Part shown: positions 1 through 7,195 of the stretch, piece after piece
How positions within the stretch are numbered: the first letter of the stretch is position 1
Layout of the letters: every line of letters starts with the position of its first letter
From: Rubrivivax sp.
GTDB taxonomy: Bacteria; Pseudomonadota; Gammaproteobacteria; Burkholderiales; Burkholderiaceae_C
Assembly (NCBI GenBank): GCA_030653385.1
Contig: JAURZM010000073.1
Location: forward strand, 1-55,839
Length of the DNA stretch: 55,839 nucleotides
Direction: 5' to 3'
The notes under the pieces: model-generated
What the model saw: the letters and a program-made list of their open reading frames with translations, nothing else
What the model was told of the DNA's origin: nothing
Databases searched by the model: none
Position numbers and translations under genes: made by a program

Positions 1-88
1 ACTGTGACGGGTACTGGTCCTTGGCGTCGAAGACCATGCGCACCGCACGCTCCTGGACCTCGGGGGAAAACTTCGGGGACTTCCTCAT
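1..88 (-). CDS. IS3-family transposase OrfA, N-terminal 29 residues (partial)
   Basis: Read leftward from the ATG at 88, the first codons encode MRKSPKFSPEVQERAVRM, followed by VFDAKDQYPS. This is the standard opening of the helix-turn-helix OrfA of IS3-group elements, which acts in a programmed frameshift fusion with OrfB as the DDE transposase. A GAGGAGG-like stretch sits upstream near 111-120. The gene runs off the window edge, so I cannot tell whether it is intact or which IS3 subgroup it belongs to. Confidence 0.88.
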   Translation of the reverse strand, partial: MRKSPKFSPEVQERAVRMVFDAKDQYPSQ

Positions 89-139
89 GTTGGCTCCATT
101 CTCAATCGAAGGAGCCTCCTCAAAATCCGGGGCGGTTCA
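1..139 (-). mobile_element. IS3-family insertion sequence, left-truncated by window edge
   Basis: The minus strand carries the start of an IS3-type OrfA. Upstream of it lies the typical IS3 terminal sequence, reading TGAACCGCCCCGG inward from base 139 and followed by a TTTTGAGGAGGCTCC motif. I place the outer end of the element at 139. The rest of the element lies outside the window, so the target duplication cannot be checked. The IS ends only 26 bases before the start codon of the next gene. Confidence 0.85.
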
Positions 140-164
140 AACCCACGGCAGAAGGCGCCTTGCT

Positions 165-689
165 ATGTCGCTTGATCATTGCCCGCCAGAGTCGTCGCTG
201 GACTTCTTCAATCGACTACTGGGTAGGCACCTTGTGGACCAAACCGGCGATGCTCTGGTCGACGCGCAGCGAGCCCTTTCCGGGGGCCACCGCATGGCAA
301 AAGGAGGAGCCCCTCAGCGCATCGCCTCTGGCTGGGCGGTGCTGACCGAGAAGGGGGCAACACTGCAGTTCAAACTGGCCGCATTGGGCATTGAATACAG
401 CGAAGCCACTCGGTTCGAAGCGTGGCTGGACTGTCTCGATTCGTTTGACGGCTCCCCCGTGATGCTTCTGGAGTTTGACAAGAAGCCCATCCCTGCTGGC
501 AACCTTGCCCGCACCTTCGACTTACGACATGTGGTCGTCTGCGGTCCCAAGGGCATGGAGGTCTTCGACTGGACTGCGGCACCAGACCCCGCTACGGGCA
601 CCCGGTCGCATAAGGTGATGTGGCGCCTGAAGGACGAACGGGCAAAGGCCGTCGGGGCGGACCCAAGCATTGCAGCGTCAGCCCGATAG
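165..689 (+). CDS. unrecognised protein, first gene of the helicase-HNH module
   Basis: The protein has 174 residues from the ATG at 165, which has GAAGG about 10 bases upstream. I recognise no family. It looks soluble, with no signal peptide or membrane segment, no cysteine cluster and no clear catalytic motif. Its C-terminal half (residues about 70-150) alternates hydrophobic strands with acidic loops. It lies directly upstream of the helicase-HNH gene on the same strand with only a 16-base gap, so the two are probably co-transcribed. The frame stays open upstream to the IS end at 139, so the IS may have removed the true N-terminus or the native promoter. GC and codon use look less extreme than in the chromosome after 3.4 kb, which suggests transfer. 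Confidence 0.6.
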   Translation: MSLDHCPPESSLDFFNRLLGRHLVDQTGDALVDAQRALSGGHRMAKGGAPQRIASGWAVLTEKGATLQFKLAALGIEYSEATRFEAWLDCLDSFDGSPVMLLEFDKKPIPAGNLARTFDLRHVVVCGPKGMEVFDWTAAPDPATGTRSHKVMWRLKDERAKAVGADPSIAASAR

Positions 690-705
690 ACCCAGAGCCG
701 TCTTG

Positions 706-2223
706 ATGTTCCGCTCAACCGAACAGGCAGAGTTCGCTGCCATTCTCGCCAAGCACATAACGGTCCGGGATGCCCCGCTGCTGCTTGAAGGCGGCACCGG
801 CATCGGCAAGACACGGGCGTACTTGCACGCAGTTGCCCAGACATCGGCGCGGGTGGCCATCGTGCTGCCCACACACCAACTCATCGACCAGTTGCTGGCG
901 AGCAAGGACCTGGAGGCTGTTTCCCTGGCAGTGGAGGACTTTCGGCCCGCTTCCATGTTCGCTACCCGGGCGGAGTACGAAAGCAACCGAGCGGCTGCGA
1001 GGGAGGCCCGGGTAATGGTCTGCACGTCAGCAGCGGTGATCATCGACCAAAGGCTGCGCGGTGAATACTGCGGGGCTGTGGATCGGGACTACCTGCTCTT
1101 TGACGAGGCGGACCAGCTGCCCGAGATGGCGGCGCTGCAGTCAGACATGTCCATCACGAAGGCCGACATGTTGGAGGCCGGTGTTCCCTACACGAATGTT
1201 CCAGCGACCCTCCGACGCATCTCCGAAGCGCCCTCGCGAGTGGTCGAGCCGGAGACTCGGGCTGCGGCCCGCGTCATGCTGGAGGTGCTGGACGACCCCC
1301 AGCCCTGGCAGAAGGTGGGCCTGGACGACGAGGGCGCCATTGCCCTCACTCACCGACTTCCTGGACGCCTGCTGACCCGCATAGCGAATCGCTCCGCTGT
1401 CGCCTTCATCAGCGCCACCTTGACGGTTTCGGACTCTTTCAACAACTTCCGAACTGTGATGGGCATCAAGGGTGTCAGCAGACTGACCACCTCCATCGAA
1501 CCCAGACACCACGGCACGCTGCACTTCCTACTGCATGGGTTAGAGGTGGGCAGCGCCGAGTGGTTCGACGCCACAGTGGAGGCAACCCAGAGTGCGCCCA
1601 GACCGACCCTGGTAGCGACCACCTCACATGAATTGACTGCACGCCTTCAGGCGGCGATAGGCCCCGCGGATGGCCTGTTGATCAAGGCGGGCGCTTGGGC
1701 CGGGCTGGACTCTCCAGTGCCCTGGCGCAGCATAGTTGTACCCACGGTGCCGTTCGGGCAGCCTGTGGTGATCGACGGCACAGTCATCAGCAGCTATCTT
1801 GATGCTCGCACGATGGCTCAGCGCAGGCTTCGGCAGGTGATTGGGCGGGGCCTTAGAGGGCCCGACGCCGACTGCACAGTGATCATCCTCGACCAGCGTG
1901 CAGCCAAGGTCGGCCAATTCGTCCCCGTGCGATTCCTCGAGACATGGACCACACGCCAGGAGTTCAACGAAGGCCGGCGTTCCGAGGTTGTGCTGTCTAA
2001 GGCGGAGCGCGACCCTGGACTAAGAAAGGCGGCCATAAAGCACTATGGCAGCAAGTGTCGGTGGGAGTGTTGCGATGTCAGTCTTCCTCACTTGCTAGAT
2101 GTCCACCACCTTGACCCCGTGTCCGAAGGTGAGCGACGAACGAAACTCAGTGACGTGACCGTCCTTTGCAAGAATCACCACGCTGAGGCTCATCACCAGA
2201 TGCGGACACCGATGCGGCGCTAG
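706..2223 (+). CDS. DinG/XPD-like SF2 helicase fused to a C-terminal HNH nuclease domain
   Basis: The protein has 505 residues from the ATG at 706; a TTG at 670 is a longer alternative that would overlap the previous gene. Seen in order: Walker A GGTGIGKT at residues 29-36, a motif Ia-like LPTHQ, a DEAD box at 133-136, an SATL motif III near 237, and a motif VI QVIGRGLRG near 377. This is the full set for an SF2 helicase of the DinG/XPD type. The four iron-sulfur cysteines that usually lie between motifs I and II are not there. Residues about 450-500 carry an HNH fold: a CxxxC pair at 451/455, VHHLDP at 466-471 and CKNHHAEAH near 488-496. A helicase joined to a nuclease suggests unwinding coupled to cleavage of foreign or damaged DNA; that role is inferred. 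The next gene, which is HEPN-like, starts 20 bases downstream. Confidence 0.8.
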   Translation: MFRSTEQAEFAAILAKHITVRDAPLLLEGGTGIGKTRAYLHAVAQTSARVAIVLPTHQLIDQLLASKDLEAVSLAVEDFRPASMFATRAEYESNRAAAREARVMVCTSAAVIIDQRLRGEYCGAVDRDYLLFDEADQLPEMAALQSDMSITKADMLEAGVPYTNVPATLRRISEAPSRVVEPETRAAARVMLEVLDDPQPWQKVGLDDEGAIALTHRLPGRLLTRIANRSAVAFISATLTVSDSFNNFRTVMGIKGVSRLTTSIEPRHHGTLHFLLHGLEVGSAEWFDATVEATQSAPRPTLVATTSHELTARLQAAIGPADGLLIKAGAWAGLDSPVPWRSIVVPTVPFGQPVVIDGTVISSYLDARTMAQRRLRQVIGRGLRGPDADCTVIILDQRAAKVGQFVPVRFLETWTTRQEFNEGRRSEVVLSKAERDPGLRKAAIKHYGSKCRWECCDVSLPHLLDVHHLDPVSEGERRTKLSDVTVLCKNHHAEAHHQMRTPMRR

Positions 2224-2243
2224 TGGACTGCGAGGAACTACCG

Positions 2244-2870
2244 ATGGAGTTCACACTTGACCGTGCCCAGAGACTTGCGTTCGCTGCCGCCAATAGGAGG
2301 GCAATGCTGCTGCTTCATCGCGCCGCCAGTGACTACCTCGGCGCACGGTGCTGCCTCCTGAATGGCGTGCTCTCGGGTTTAGAACTGGGCTCTCAGGCCA
2401 TTGAAAAGCACCTCAAAGCTTTGCTGCTCTTCGCCAGTCCCGAGTTGAACCCTAAGGAGTTCAGCCACAACATTGTTCGGCTGTCCGACCGAGCTACGAG
2501 GGCGGGCCTGGTTGACCTCGCTCGACACCACGAGACCATACAAAAGTTTTACGGACACTTTCAGTCTCGGTACCCAGACAACCCCGGCGGTTCAACTTCT
2601 GCGTCGACTGGCGAACTTGCGGCCTTGGACGGTTTGATCATTGATCTGATTGAGGCGCTGCCTGTGCCAATTGAGATCAGGCTGAGTTCTGGTGTCTACG
2701 GGCGGTTGGCTTTCCTAACAGGCAACTCTGCCTTCCCAGACGCTCAACTCCTGCTTAAGCGCAATCCCGCACTCCTTGCGAAGCTGCCATCCATCGTGAA
2801 TGACCGCGAGCGCTTAGCGTCTCTTGCCCTCCAGCCACCGCAGGACAGCCGCGCTCCACTGGCGGACTGA
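2244..2870 (+). CDS. HEPN-like domain protein, third gene of the helicase-HNH module
   Basis: The protein has 208 residues from the ATG at 2244, chosen because GAGGAA lies six bases upstream; a GTG at 2223 is the alternative. Residues about 15-100 form a helical bundle with the HEPN pattern: a long amphipathic helix, then a QAIEKHLKALLLF helix, a proline-containing loop and an H-NIVRLSDRA helix. The usual HEPN ribonuclease motif (R-x4-6-H) is not visible, so it may be a non-catalytic or substrate-type HEPN protein. The C-terminal 90 residues are not recognised. Position and spacing put it in one operon with the helicase-HNH gene. HEPN proteins are common partners in toxin-antitoxin and defence loci, which supports but does not prove such a role. 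Confidence 0.62.
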   Translation: MEFTLDRAQRLAFAAANRRAMLLLHRAASDYLGARCCLLNGVLSGLELGSQAIEKHLKALLLFASPELNPKEFSHNIVRLSDRATRAGLVDLARHHETIQKFYGHFQSRYPDNPGGSTSASTGELAALDGLIIDLIEALPVPIEIRLSSGVYGRLAFLTGNSAFPDAQLLLKRNPALLAKLPSIVNDRERLASLALQPPQDSRAPLAD

Positions 2871-3299
2871 CAGTAGACCAGTTGGGCGATGAATCTCGGG
2901 GCCGCCTGAGGCTTGCCCCGGGCCCTCTCGGCGCGGCCCCCCCCCCCCGTCCCCTGACCGTCCGCGGCGAGACCCTCGCCGGCGCAGATCAATGGCTTCG
3001 TGCAAACCTTGCCAATGGAGCAACTGGGCACGTACCAACGTTACCGCGTAACCCGCCAGAACCCCGGGCAGTAGCGTCGGCTGTTCAGACATGACGAGGG
3101 TGGCCATTGGGCCCTGCCGACCGATGCGTTGCGGCGACTCAAGCGATCCGACGAGCCGAGAGCTCCCGGGCGGCTTGACCAGCGGTTTCCTGACGGCTCC
3201 CCGTGTGGGGAAAACGTGTGGGGAAACGAGCCGTTGCGGTTAGTGTCCACTATCGGCCGGAGCCGCGTATTTGCTTGCGACTCCCGAAAAACGTAGCGG
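2871..3299 (+). other. non-coding or decayed stretch between the accessory module and tRNA-Ala
   Basis: No convincing gene is visible. The stretch contains a run of 12 C (2937-2948) and a reading frame of 113 codons (2958-3296) interrupted by a single TAG at 3072-3074. The parts on either side of the TAG lie in the same frame and look somewhat protein-like (MEQLGTYQRYRVTR before, GGHWALPTDALRRLKR after), so this may be a dead gene. In DNA of this GC content such a frame can also arise by chance. A short direct repeat and hairpin lie at 3193-3234. Confidence 0.4.
3193..3234. repeat. 12-bp direct repeat inside a 7-bp inverted repeat
   Basis: CGTGTGGGGAAA occurs at 3202-3213 and again at 3215-3226. 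The pair is enclosed by the inverted repeat ACGGCTC (3193-3199) and GAGCCGT (3228-3234). It lies just beyond the 3' end of the leftward tRNA-Ala gene. It could be a protein-binding site or part of an old element boundary. There is no T-run to make it a clear terminator. Confidence 0.5.
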
Positions 3300-3375
<76 letters not shown>

Positions 3376-3491
3376 ACACGCGGCGCGCAGTTTAGCACCG
3401 CGACTCGAGGGCTCCCCGCGCAGCCGCGTTTAACATCGCCGCGCTTCGAACACCGGCCCCACGCCGGGCCCGACACTTCAGGAGACTGCCG

Positions 3492-4364
3492 ATGCGACCG
3501 CGCCTGGACCCCCAGTGGCTGGATGCCCAGTACAGCAACCGCGCCCGTGTGCCCGAGCATGCGCAGGTGCTGGCCAACTGGGCTCAGGCTTCGGCCCTGG
3601 CGCGAAGTGGCGGCAAAGGCGTGCAACTGGACGTGGCCTATGGCAACGGTGCCGGCGAGACGCTGGACATCTTTCCGGCCGCACCAACTGGCGCACCAAC
3701 CGGCGCACCGGTGCTGGTGTTCATCCACGGCGGCTACTGGCGTTCACTCGACAAAGCCGACCACAGCTTCGTGGCGCCCGGCTTCAACGCCGCTGGTGCC
3801 ACCGTGGTGGTGCCCAACTACGCCTTGTGCCCGGCGGTCAGCATCGAACACATCTGCCTGCAGATGGCACGTGCCGTGGCCTGGGTGTGGCGCAACGCGG
3901 CCACCTTTGGCGGCGACCCGGCACGCATCGCCTTGGCCGGCCATTCGGCCGGTGGCCACCTGGCCACGATGTTGCTCAGCTGCCGCTGGAAGGACCTGGG
4001 TGAAGACCTGCCGTCGGCCCCGGTGTCGGGTGCCCTGTCCATCTCGGGCCTGTACGACATGGAACCGCTGCGCCACACACCCATGCTGCAAGGTGACCTG
4101 CAGCTGACGCCAGCTTCGGTGTCTCGTCTGAGTCCGGCCTTTTTCCCGCGGCCCAAAGGCCCCAAGCTCTACGCGGCCGTGGGCCTGGACGAAAGCGACG
4201 AATTCCTGCGGCAGAACCGGCTGATCCGCGACGTCTGGGGCCCCACCGCGGTGCCGGTGTGTGAAACCGTGCCGGGTGCCAACCACTTCACCGTGCTGAA
4301 CCGCCTGGCCGACCCGGCGCACCGGCTTCACGAACTGGCACTGCGCCTGTTGGGCCTGCGCTGA
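3492..4364 (+). CDS. alpha/beta hydrolase, arylformamidase (KynB-like) or esterase
   Basis: The protein has 290 residues. HGGYW at 79-83 supplies the oxyanion hole and GHSAGG at 150-155 the nucleophile Ser152. A Gly-Leu-Asp-Glu-Ser-Asp stretch near 230 and GANHFTV near 258 supply the acid and histidine. The HGGYW form is typical of the kynurenine formamidase-like branch of the esterase/lipase superfamily, which hydrolyses N-formylkynurenine or small esters. No other kynurenine pathway gene is nearby, so the substrate is uncertain. There is no signal peptide, so it is cytoplasmic. The 3' end carries three in-frame TGA codons spaced nine bases apart (4362, 4371, 4380). Confidence 0.85.
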   Translation: MRPRLDPQWLDAQYSNRARVPEHAQVLANWAQASALARSGGKGVQLDVAYGNGAGETLDIFPAAPTGAPTGAPVLVFIHGGYWRSLDKADHSFVAPGFNAAGATVVVPNYALCPAVSIEHICLQMARAVAWVWRNAATFGGDPARIALAGHSAGGHLATMLLSCRWKDLGEDLPSAPVSGALSISGLYDMEPLRHTPMLQGDLQLTPASVSRLSPAFFPRPKGPKLYAAVGLDESDEFLRQNRLIRDVWGPTAVPVCETVPGANHFTVLNRLADPAHRLHELALRLLGLR

Positions 4365-4815
4365 ATCTGCTGAATCTGCTGAGCCCGCGCACGAAGGTCC
4401 GGGTGCGGTGCGCGCGATTTCCCTGAACCTATCGGCACATGGCAATGCCTGCTTCACGGCAGCCCGGCCTCACACTGCCGGCCAAGAAGGAACCGTCGAT
4501 CGAAGCAAAACGAAGGTCGGGAACCTGGCAACAACCGGTCGCTTGGCAACGCAAGCCGGCAGGCGGCACTCGACCCACTGGGAATGCCAGGCACCAGCGG
4601 TCGCAGCCTCATCAATGTGGCTGGCAACGGACCTTCAACTCGCATTGAGCGCGGATGGCACCCGGCCAACTGCAGTCGCGCGCCAGTGGCAGCTTGCGGC
4701 TGATCCTGGCCCGCGAGTCGCCCGCGCTGCGCCTCGTGCATGTGCATTTCCCAAAGGCGGGTTTCGAGCTGAGCGAGCCCTGAAAGCCTGATCCATTGCG
4801 CTGCCCTGGCTCAGG
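4365..4815. other. intergenic stretch with a possible gene remnant
   Basis: It begins with a 9-bp tandem repeat (CTGAATCTG at 4361-4369 and 4370-4378). Most of it shows no coding pattern on either strand. A 42-codon frame at 4655-4783 (+) encodes a protein-like stretch ending LRLVHVHFPKAGFELSEP; it could be the tail of a deleted gene. The M48 protease gene converges from the right. I see no clear promoter or RNA gene. Confidence 0.4.
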
Positions 4816-6171
4816 TCAGGGCGTGCCCATTGCCTCCCGCCAACGCATGGCGTCGTGGATGCGGTGCCGCGCGCTCGGGTGGTGGAAGAACACAAACTCC
4901 TCGACGGCGCCCGGATCGGGCTTGCGGTAGTCCGAGAGCTTGAGCATCACCTCGGCAAAGCCATGCGGCTCGCGGGCCAGGTTCAGGCCGAAGCGATCGG
5001 CCTCGATCTCTTGCGTGCGGATGATCGTGTTGAAGACCGGCGTGGCCGCCAGCATGAAGACCGAGAACACCGCGGTCAGCAAGGGCAGGCTGGCCACGTC
5101 GGCGACGGACTGCGTACCCCAGCGAGCGCCGTAGCGCACGAACAGGCGGCGCATCGCCCAGTGGCAGAACAGCAGACCGAAGAGTATCAGCAGGCCGAAC
5201 TGCATCAGCATCTTGGGCCCGTGGTTGAGCACATAATGGCCGAGCTCATGGGCCATCACCGCGCGGATCTCGGGCAGCGAGGTGCGGCTCAAGAGGTTGT
5301 CGTTGAGGCGGATCGCCGCCGTGCTCCCCAAGCCGCTGACGTTGGCGCTGACGCGCTTGGTCTGGCGCGAGGCGTCGAAGGCATAGACCTCGTCGGCCGG
5401 TACGCCGGTGGCATGCGCCATCGTCAACACGGCACTCCGCACGGGGCCCGGTTCCAGCGGCTTGTAGGTGTTGAACAGCGGGTCGATCAGCACCGGGCTG
5501 ACGAGCAGCATCAAGGCCAGCAAGGCCGAGCAGGCGGCCGCCCCCCACAGCCACCAGTGCTCGCCGGCGCGGCGGAACACCGCGTAGAGCAGCGCCACCG
5601 CGAGCATCGTGCCGACGACCTCGACGCCCAGGCCAACGGCCCAATCCAGCCACCAATCGGCCTGGTCCTGCGTCGACATGCCATAGCCATGCTCGCGCCA
5701 GTAGCCCTGGTAGAAGTTCAAGGGCAGCATCAGCAGGCCGGCGACCAGGCCGTAGACGCCGCCGTAGAGGCCGTCGCGCAGCAAGGCGTAGCGACCGACA
5801 CGCTGCGCCCAGTCGCGCAGCCGCGCAGAGCGGCGCCCCTGCAGCAGCAACCCGGCGATCGCCAGACCGATCAGCACCTCCCAGAGTTGCAGCCAGTAGC
5901 CGCCCTCGTCGTAGTCGTTGGAGCGCTGCACCGCCTCCTTGGGCAGGCGGTCGAGATAAGCCTGGGTGGCCAACTTGGCGTCACGCGGCAGCGCAGCGCG
6001 CCAGGCGTCGTCGACCGCAACGATGACCAGGGGCGCGCGCACGCTGGCATCGCCGGCATGCGAGTGGAGCAGCGGCAGCTCTGCCGCGCGCAGCGGCGCG
6101 CCGATCAGCACGGCGCAGAGCAGGAAGGCGATGCGGCGCCAAAACGCTGGCACAGACGCGGGAGCTTGCAT
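4816..6171 (-). CDS. M48-family membrane metalloprotease (Ste24/CAAX protease-like)
   Basis: The protein has 451 residues from the ATG at 6171. I chose this start because it gives a clean signal-anchor (residues 10-29); longer frames upstream do not look like protein. The zinc motif HELGH is at 308-312, and the third ligand is Glu390 in an EIEADRFGL motif, both diagnostic of family M48. Four to six further hydrophobic segments surround the catalytic domain, as in the Ste24-type proteases that bridge membrane and periplasm. In bacteria these proteins take part in membrane-protein quality control. It is transcribed away from the rubrerythrin cluster and has no operon partner. Confidence 0.88.
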   Translation of the reverse strand: MQAPASVPAFWRRIAFLLCAVLIGAPLRAAELPLLHSHAGDASVRAPLVIVAVDDAWRAALPRDAKLATQAYLDRLPKEAVQRSNDYDEGGYWLQLWEVLIGLAIAGLLLQGRRSARLRDWAQRVGRYALLRDGLYGGVYGLVAGLLMLPLNFYQGYWREHGYGMSTQDQADWWLDWAVGLGVEVVGTMLAVALLYAVFRRAGEHWWLWGAAACSALLALMLLVSPVLIDPLFNTYKPLEPGPVRSAVLTMAHATGVPADEVYAFDASRQTKRVSANVSGLGSTAAIRLNDNLLSRTSLPEIRAVMAHELGHYVLNHGPKMLMQFGLLILFGLLFCHWAMRRLFVRYGARWGTQSVADVASLPLLTAVFSVFMLAATPVFNTIIRTQEIEADRFGLNLAREPHGFAEVMLKLSDYRKPDPGAVEEFVFFHHPSARHRIHDAMRWREAMGTP

Positions 6172-6658
6172 AGGAGGTGTACGGGTGGCAAAGCGCGCAG
6201 TTTCTCGAAGCGGGGCGGCGACGCAAGCTGGCATGCGACGAAACGACCTGCGGCCGGCGTCAGCTGCAAAACTTACGGACGCGCGGGACAGGCAGTGGCG
6301 CATAGCGCATGGCGGCTCATGGCCGGGTCTTGCCGAAGCGTGACTTCGGACCACGGTCTGTTCGGTGTCGCATTGCTGACGTTCGAAGACGCGGCGTCGA
6401 GCTCACCCTATGGGTCGTGACGAGCCGCTCGACTCCCTGCCCGCCAGCAGACAGTCGGTTCGGCTGGTTGCCGCCGCGCTTCTTGCGCGACAAGTACCGA
6501 ACAGAGCGGCGGACCACACTAGGGTCTGCCCGCACTATGGGCCGCATAGAAGCTTTGTATTGCCATCGGACGGCTCGCTTTGTTACCGTCAAGACCGGTC
6601 GCGCTGCGGCAAACCGTGCTGGCGGTGCCCGACTCAACATGGAACACAGGAGCACAAC
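6172..6658. other. divergent intergenic region, no gene seen
   Basis: This 487-base region separates the leftward M48 protease from the rightward rubrerythrin gene, so it must hold both promoters. No reading frame here looks like protein. A short hairpin (CCGAAG, five-base loop, CTTCGG) lies at 6333-6349. A TTGTATTGCC stretch near 6555 could be part of a promoter, but no confident -35/-10 pair is visible. Confidence 0.5.
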
Positions 6659-7081
6659 ATGGGCTTGAAAGGTTCGAAGACCGAACAAAACCTGAAGGAC
6701 GCCTTCGCGGGCGAATCGCAGGCCAACCGCCGTTATCTGTACTTCGCCAACAAGGCCGACGTGGAAGGCCAGAACGACGTGGCGATGTTGTTCCGCTCCA
6801 CCGCCGAAGGTGAAACGGGCCATGCACACGGCCACCTGGAATTCCTGGAAAACGGCTCGGGTGACCCGGCCACCGGCCTGCCCATCGGCAGCAGCCGCCA
6901 GAACCTGGCCGCCGCCGTGGCCGGTGAAACACACGAGTACACCGACATGTACCCGGGCATGGCCAAGCAGGCCCGCGACGAAGGTTTCGACGAAATCGCC
7001 GACTGGTTCGAGACGCTGGCCAAGGCCGAGCGTTCACACGCCAACCGCTACCAGAAGGCCCTCGACGCGCTCGTCGACTGA
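6659..7081 (+). CDS. rubrerythrin-family diiron protein without rubredoxin domain
   Basis: The protein has 140 residues from the ATG at 6659, with AGGAG six bases upstream. It is a four-helix ferritin-like bundle. Iron-ligand motifs are visible in order: AGESQAN near 18, AEGETGHAHGH near 50-58, AGETHEYTDMY near 88-96, and KAERSHANRY near 125. The protein stops after the bundle, so the C-terminal FeS4 rubredoxin domain of classical rubrerythrin is absent. Such proteins reduce peroxide or handle oxygen and iron with electrons from a separate partner. The FeS oxidoreductase downstream is the natural candidate. The same three-gene order occurs widely in betaproteobacteria. Confidence 0.9.
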   Translation: MGLKGSKTEQNLKDAFAGESQANRRYLYFANKADVEGQNDVAMLFRSTAEGETGHAHGHLEFLENGSGDPATGLPIGSSRQNLAAAVAGETHEYTDMYPGMAKQARDEGFDEIADWFETLAKAERSHANRYQKALDALVD

Positions 7082-7140
7082 CGAGCGTGGCGAACCACAT
7101 GGCCCACGCGCTCGTCCACTGATCCAGGTTTGCGATGTTG

Positions 7141-7165
7141 AACAAGGGGCTTTGTGCCCCTTGTT
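7141..7165 (+). terminator. hairpin between rubrerythrin and FeS oxidoreductase genes
   Basis: A perfect 10-bp stem (AACAAGGGGC at 7141-7150, GCCCCTTGTT at 7156-7165) with loop TTTGT is followed by CGTTT. It lies 60 bases after the rubrerythrin stop and 30 bases before the next start codon. It probably acts as a partial terminator, so rubrerythrin would be made in excess over the two genes downstream. Confidence 0.7.
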
Positions 7166-7195
7166 CGTTTCAAGAGACAACAAGCGAGCTGCACC

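Noticed and set aside
706..2223. The helicase-HNH protein as a type IV CRISPR DinG
   Set aside because: No csf/cas genes or arrays occur in the window and the neighbours are an unknown gene and a HEPN-like gene.
2814..3107. A 97-codon minus-strand frame (starting MATLVMSEQPTLLPGVLAGY) overlapping the HEPN-like gene end
   Set aside because: Its second half is Arg/Gly-rich shadow crossing the C12 tract and overlapping the HEPN-like gene; there is no ribosome site. It is not supported as a gene, although its first 40 residues look mildly protein-like.
3202..3226. Two copies of CGTGTGGGGAAA as a possible CRISPR array
   Set aside because: The repeats are only 12 bases with a single-base spacer and there are just two of them; no cas gene is present.
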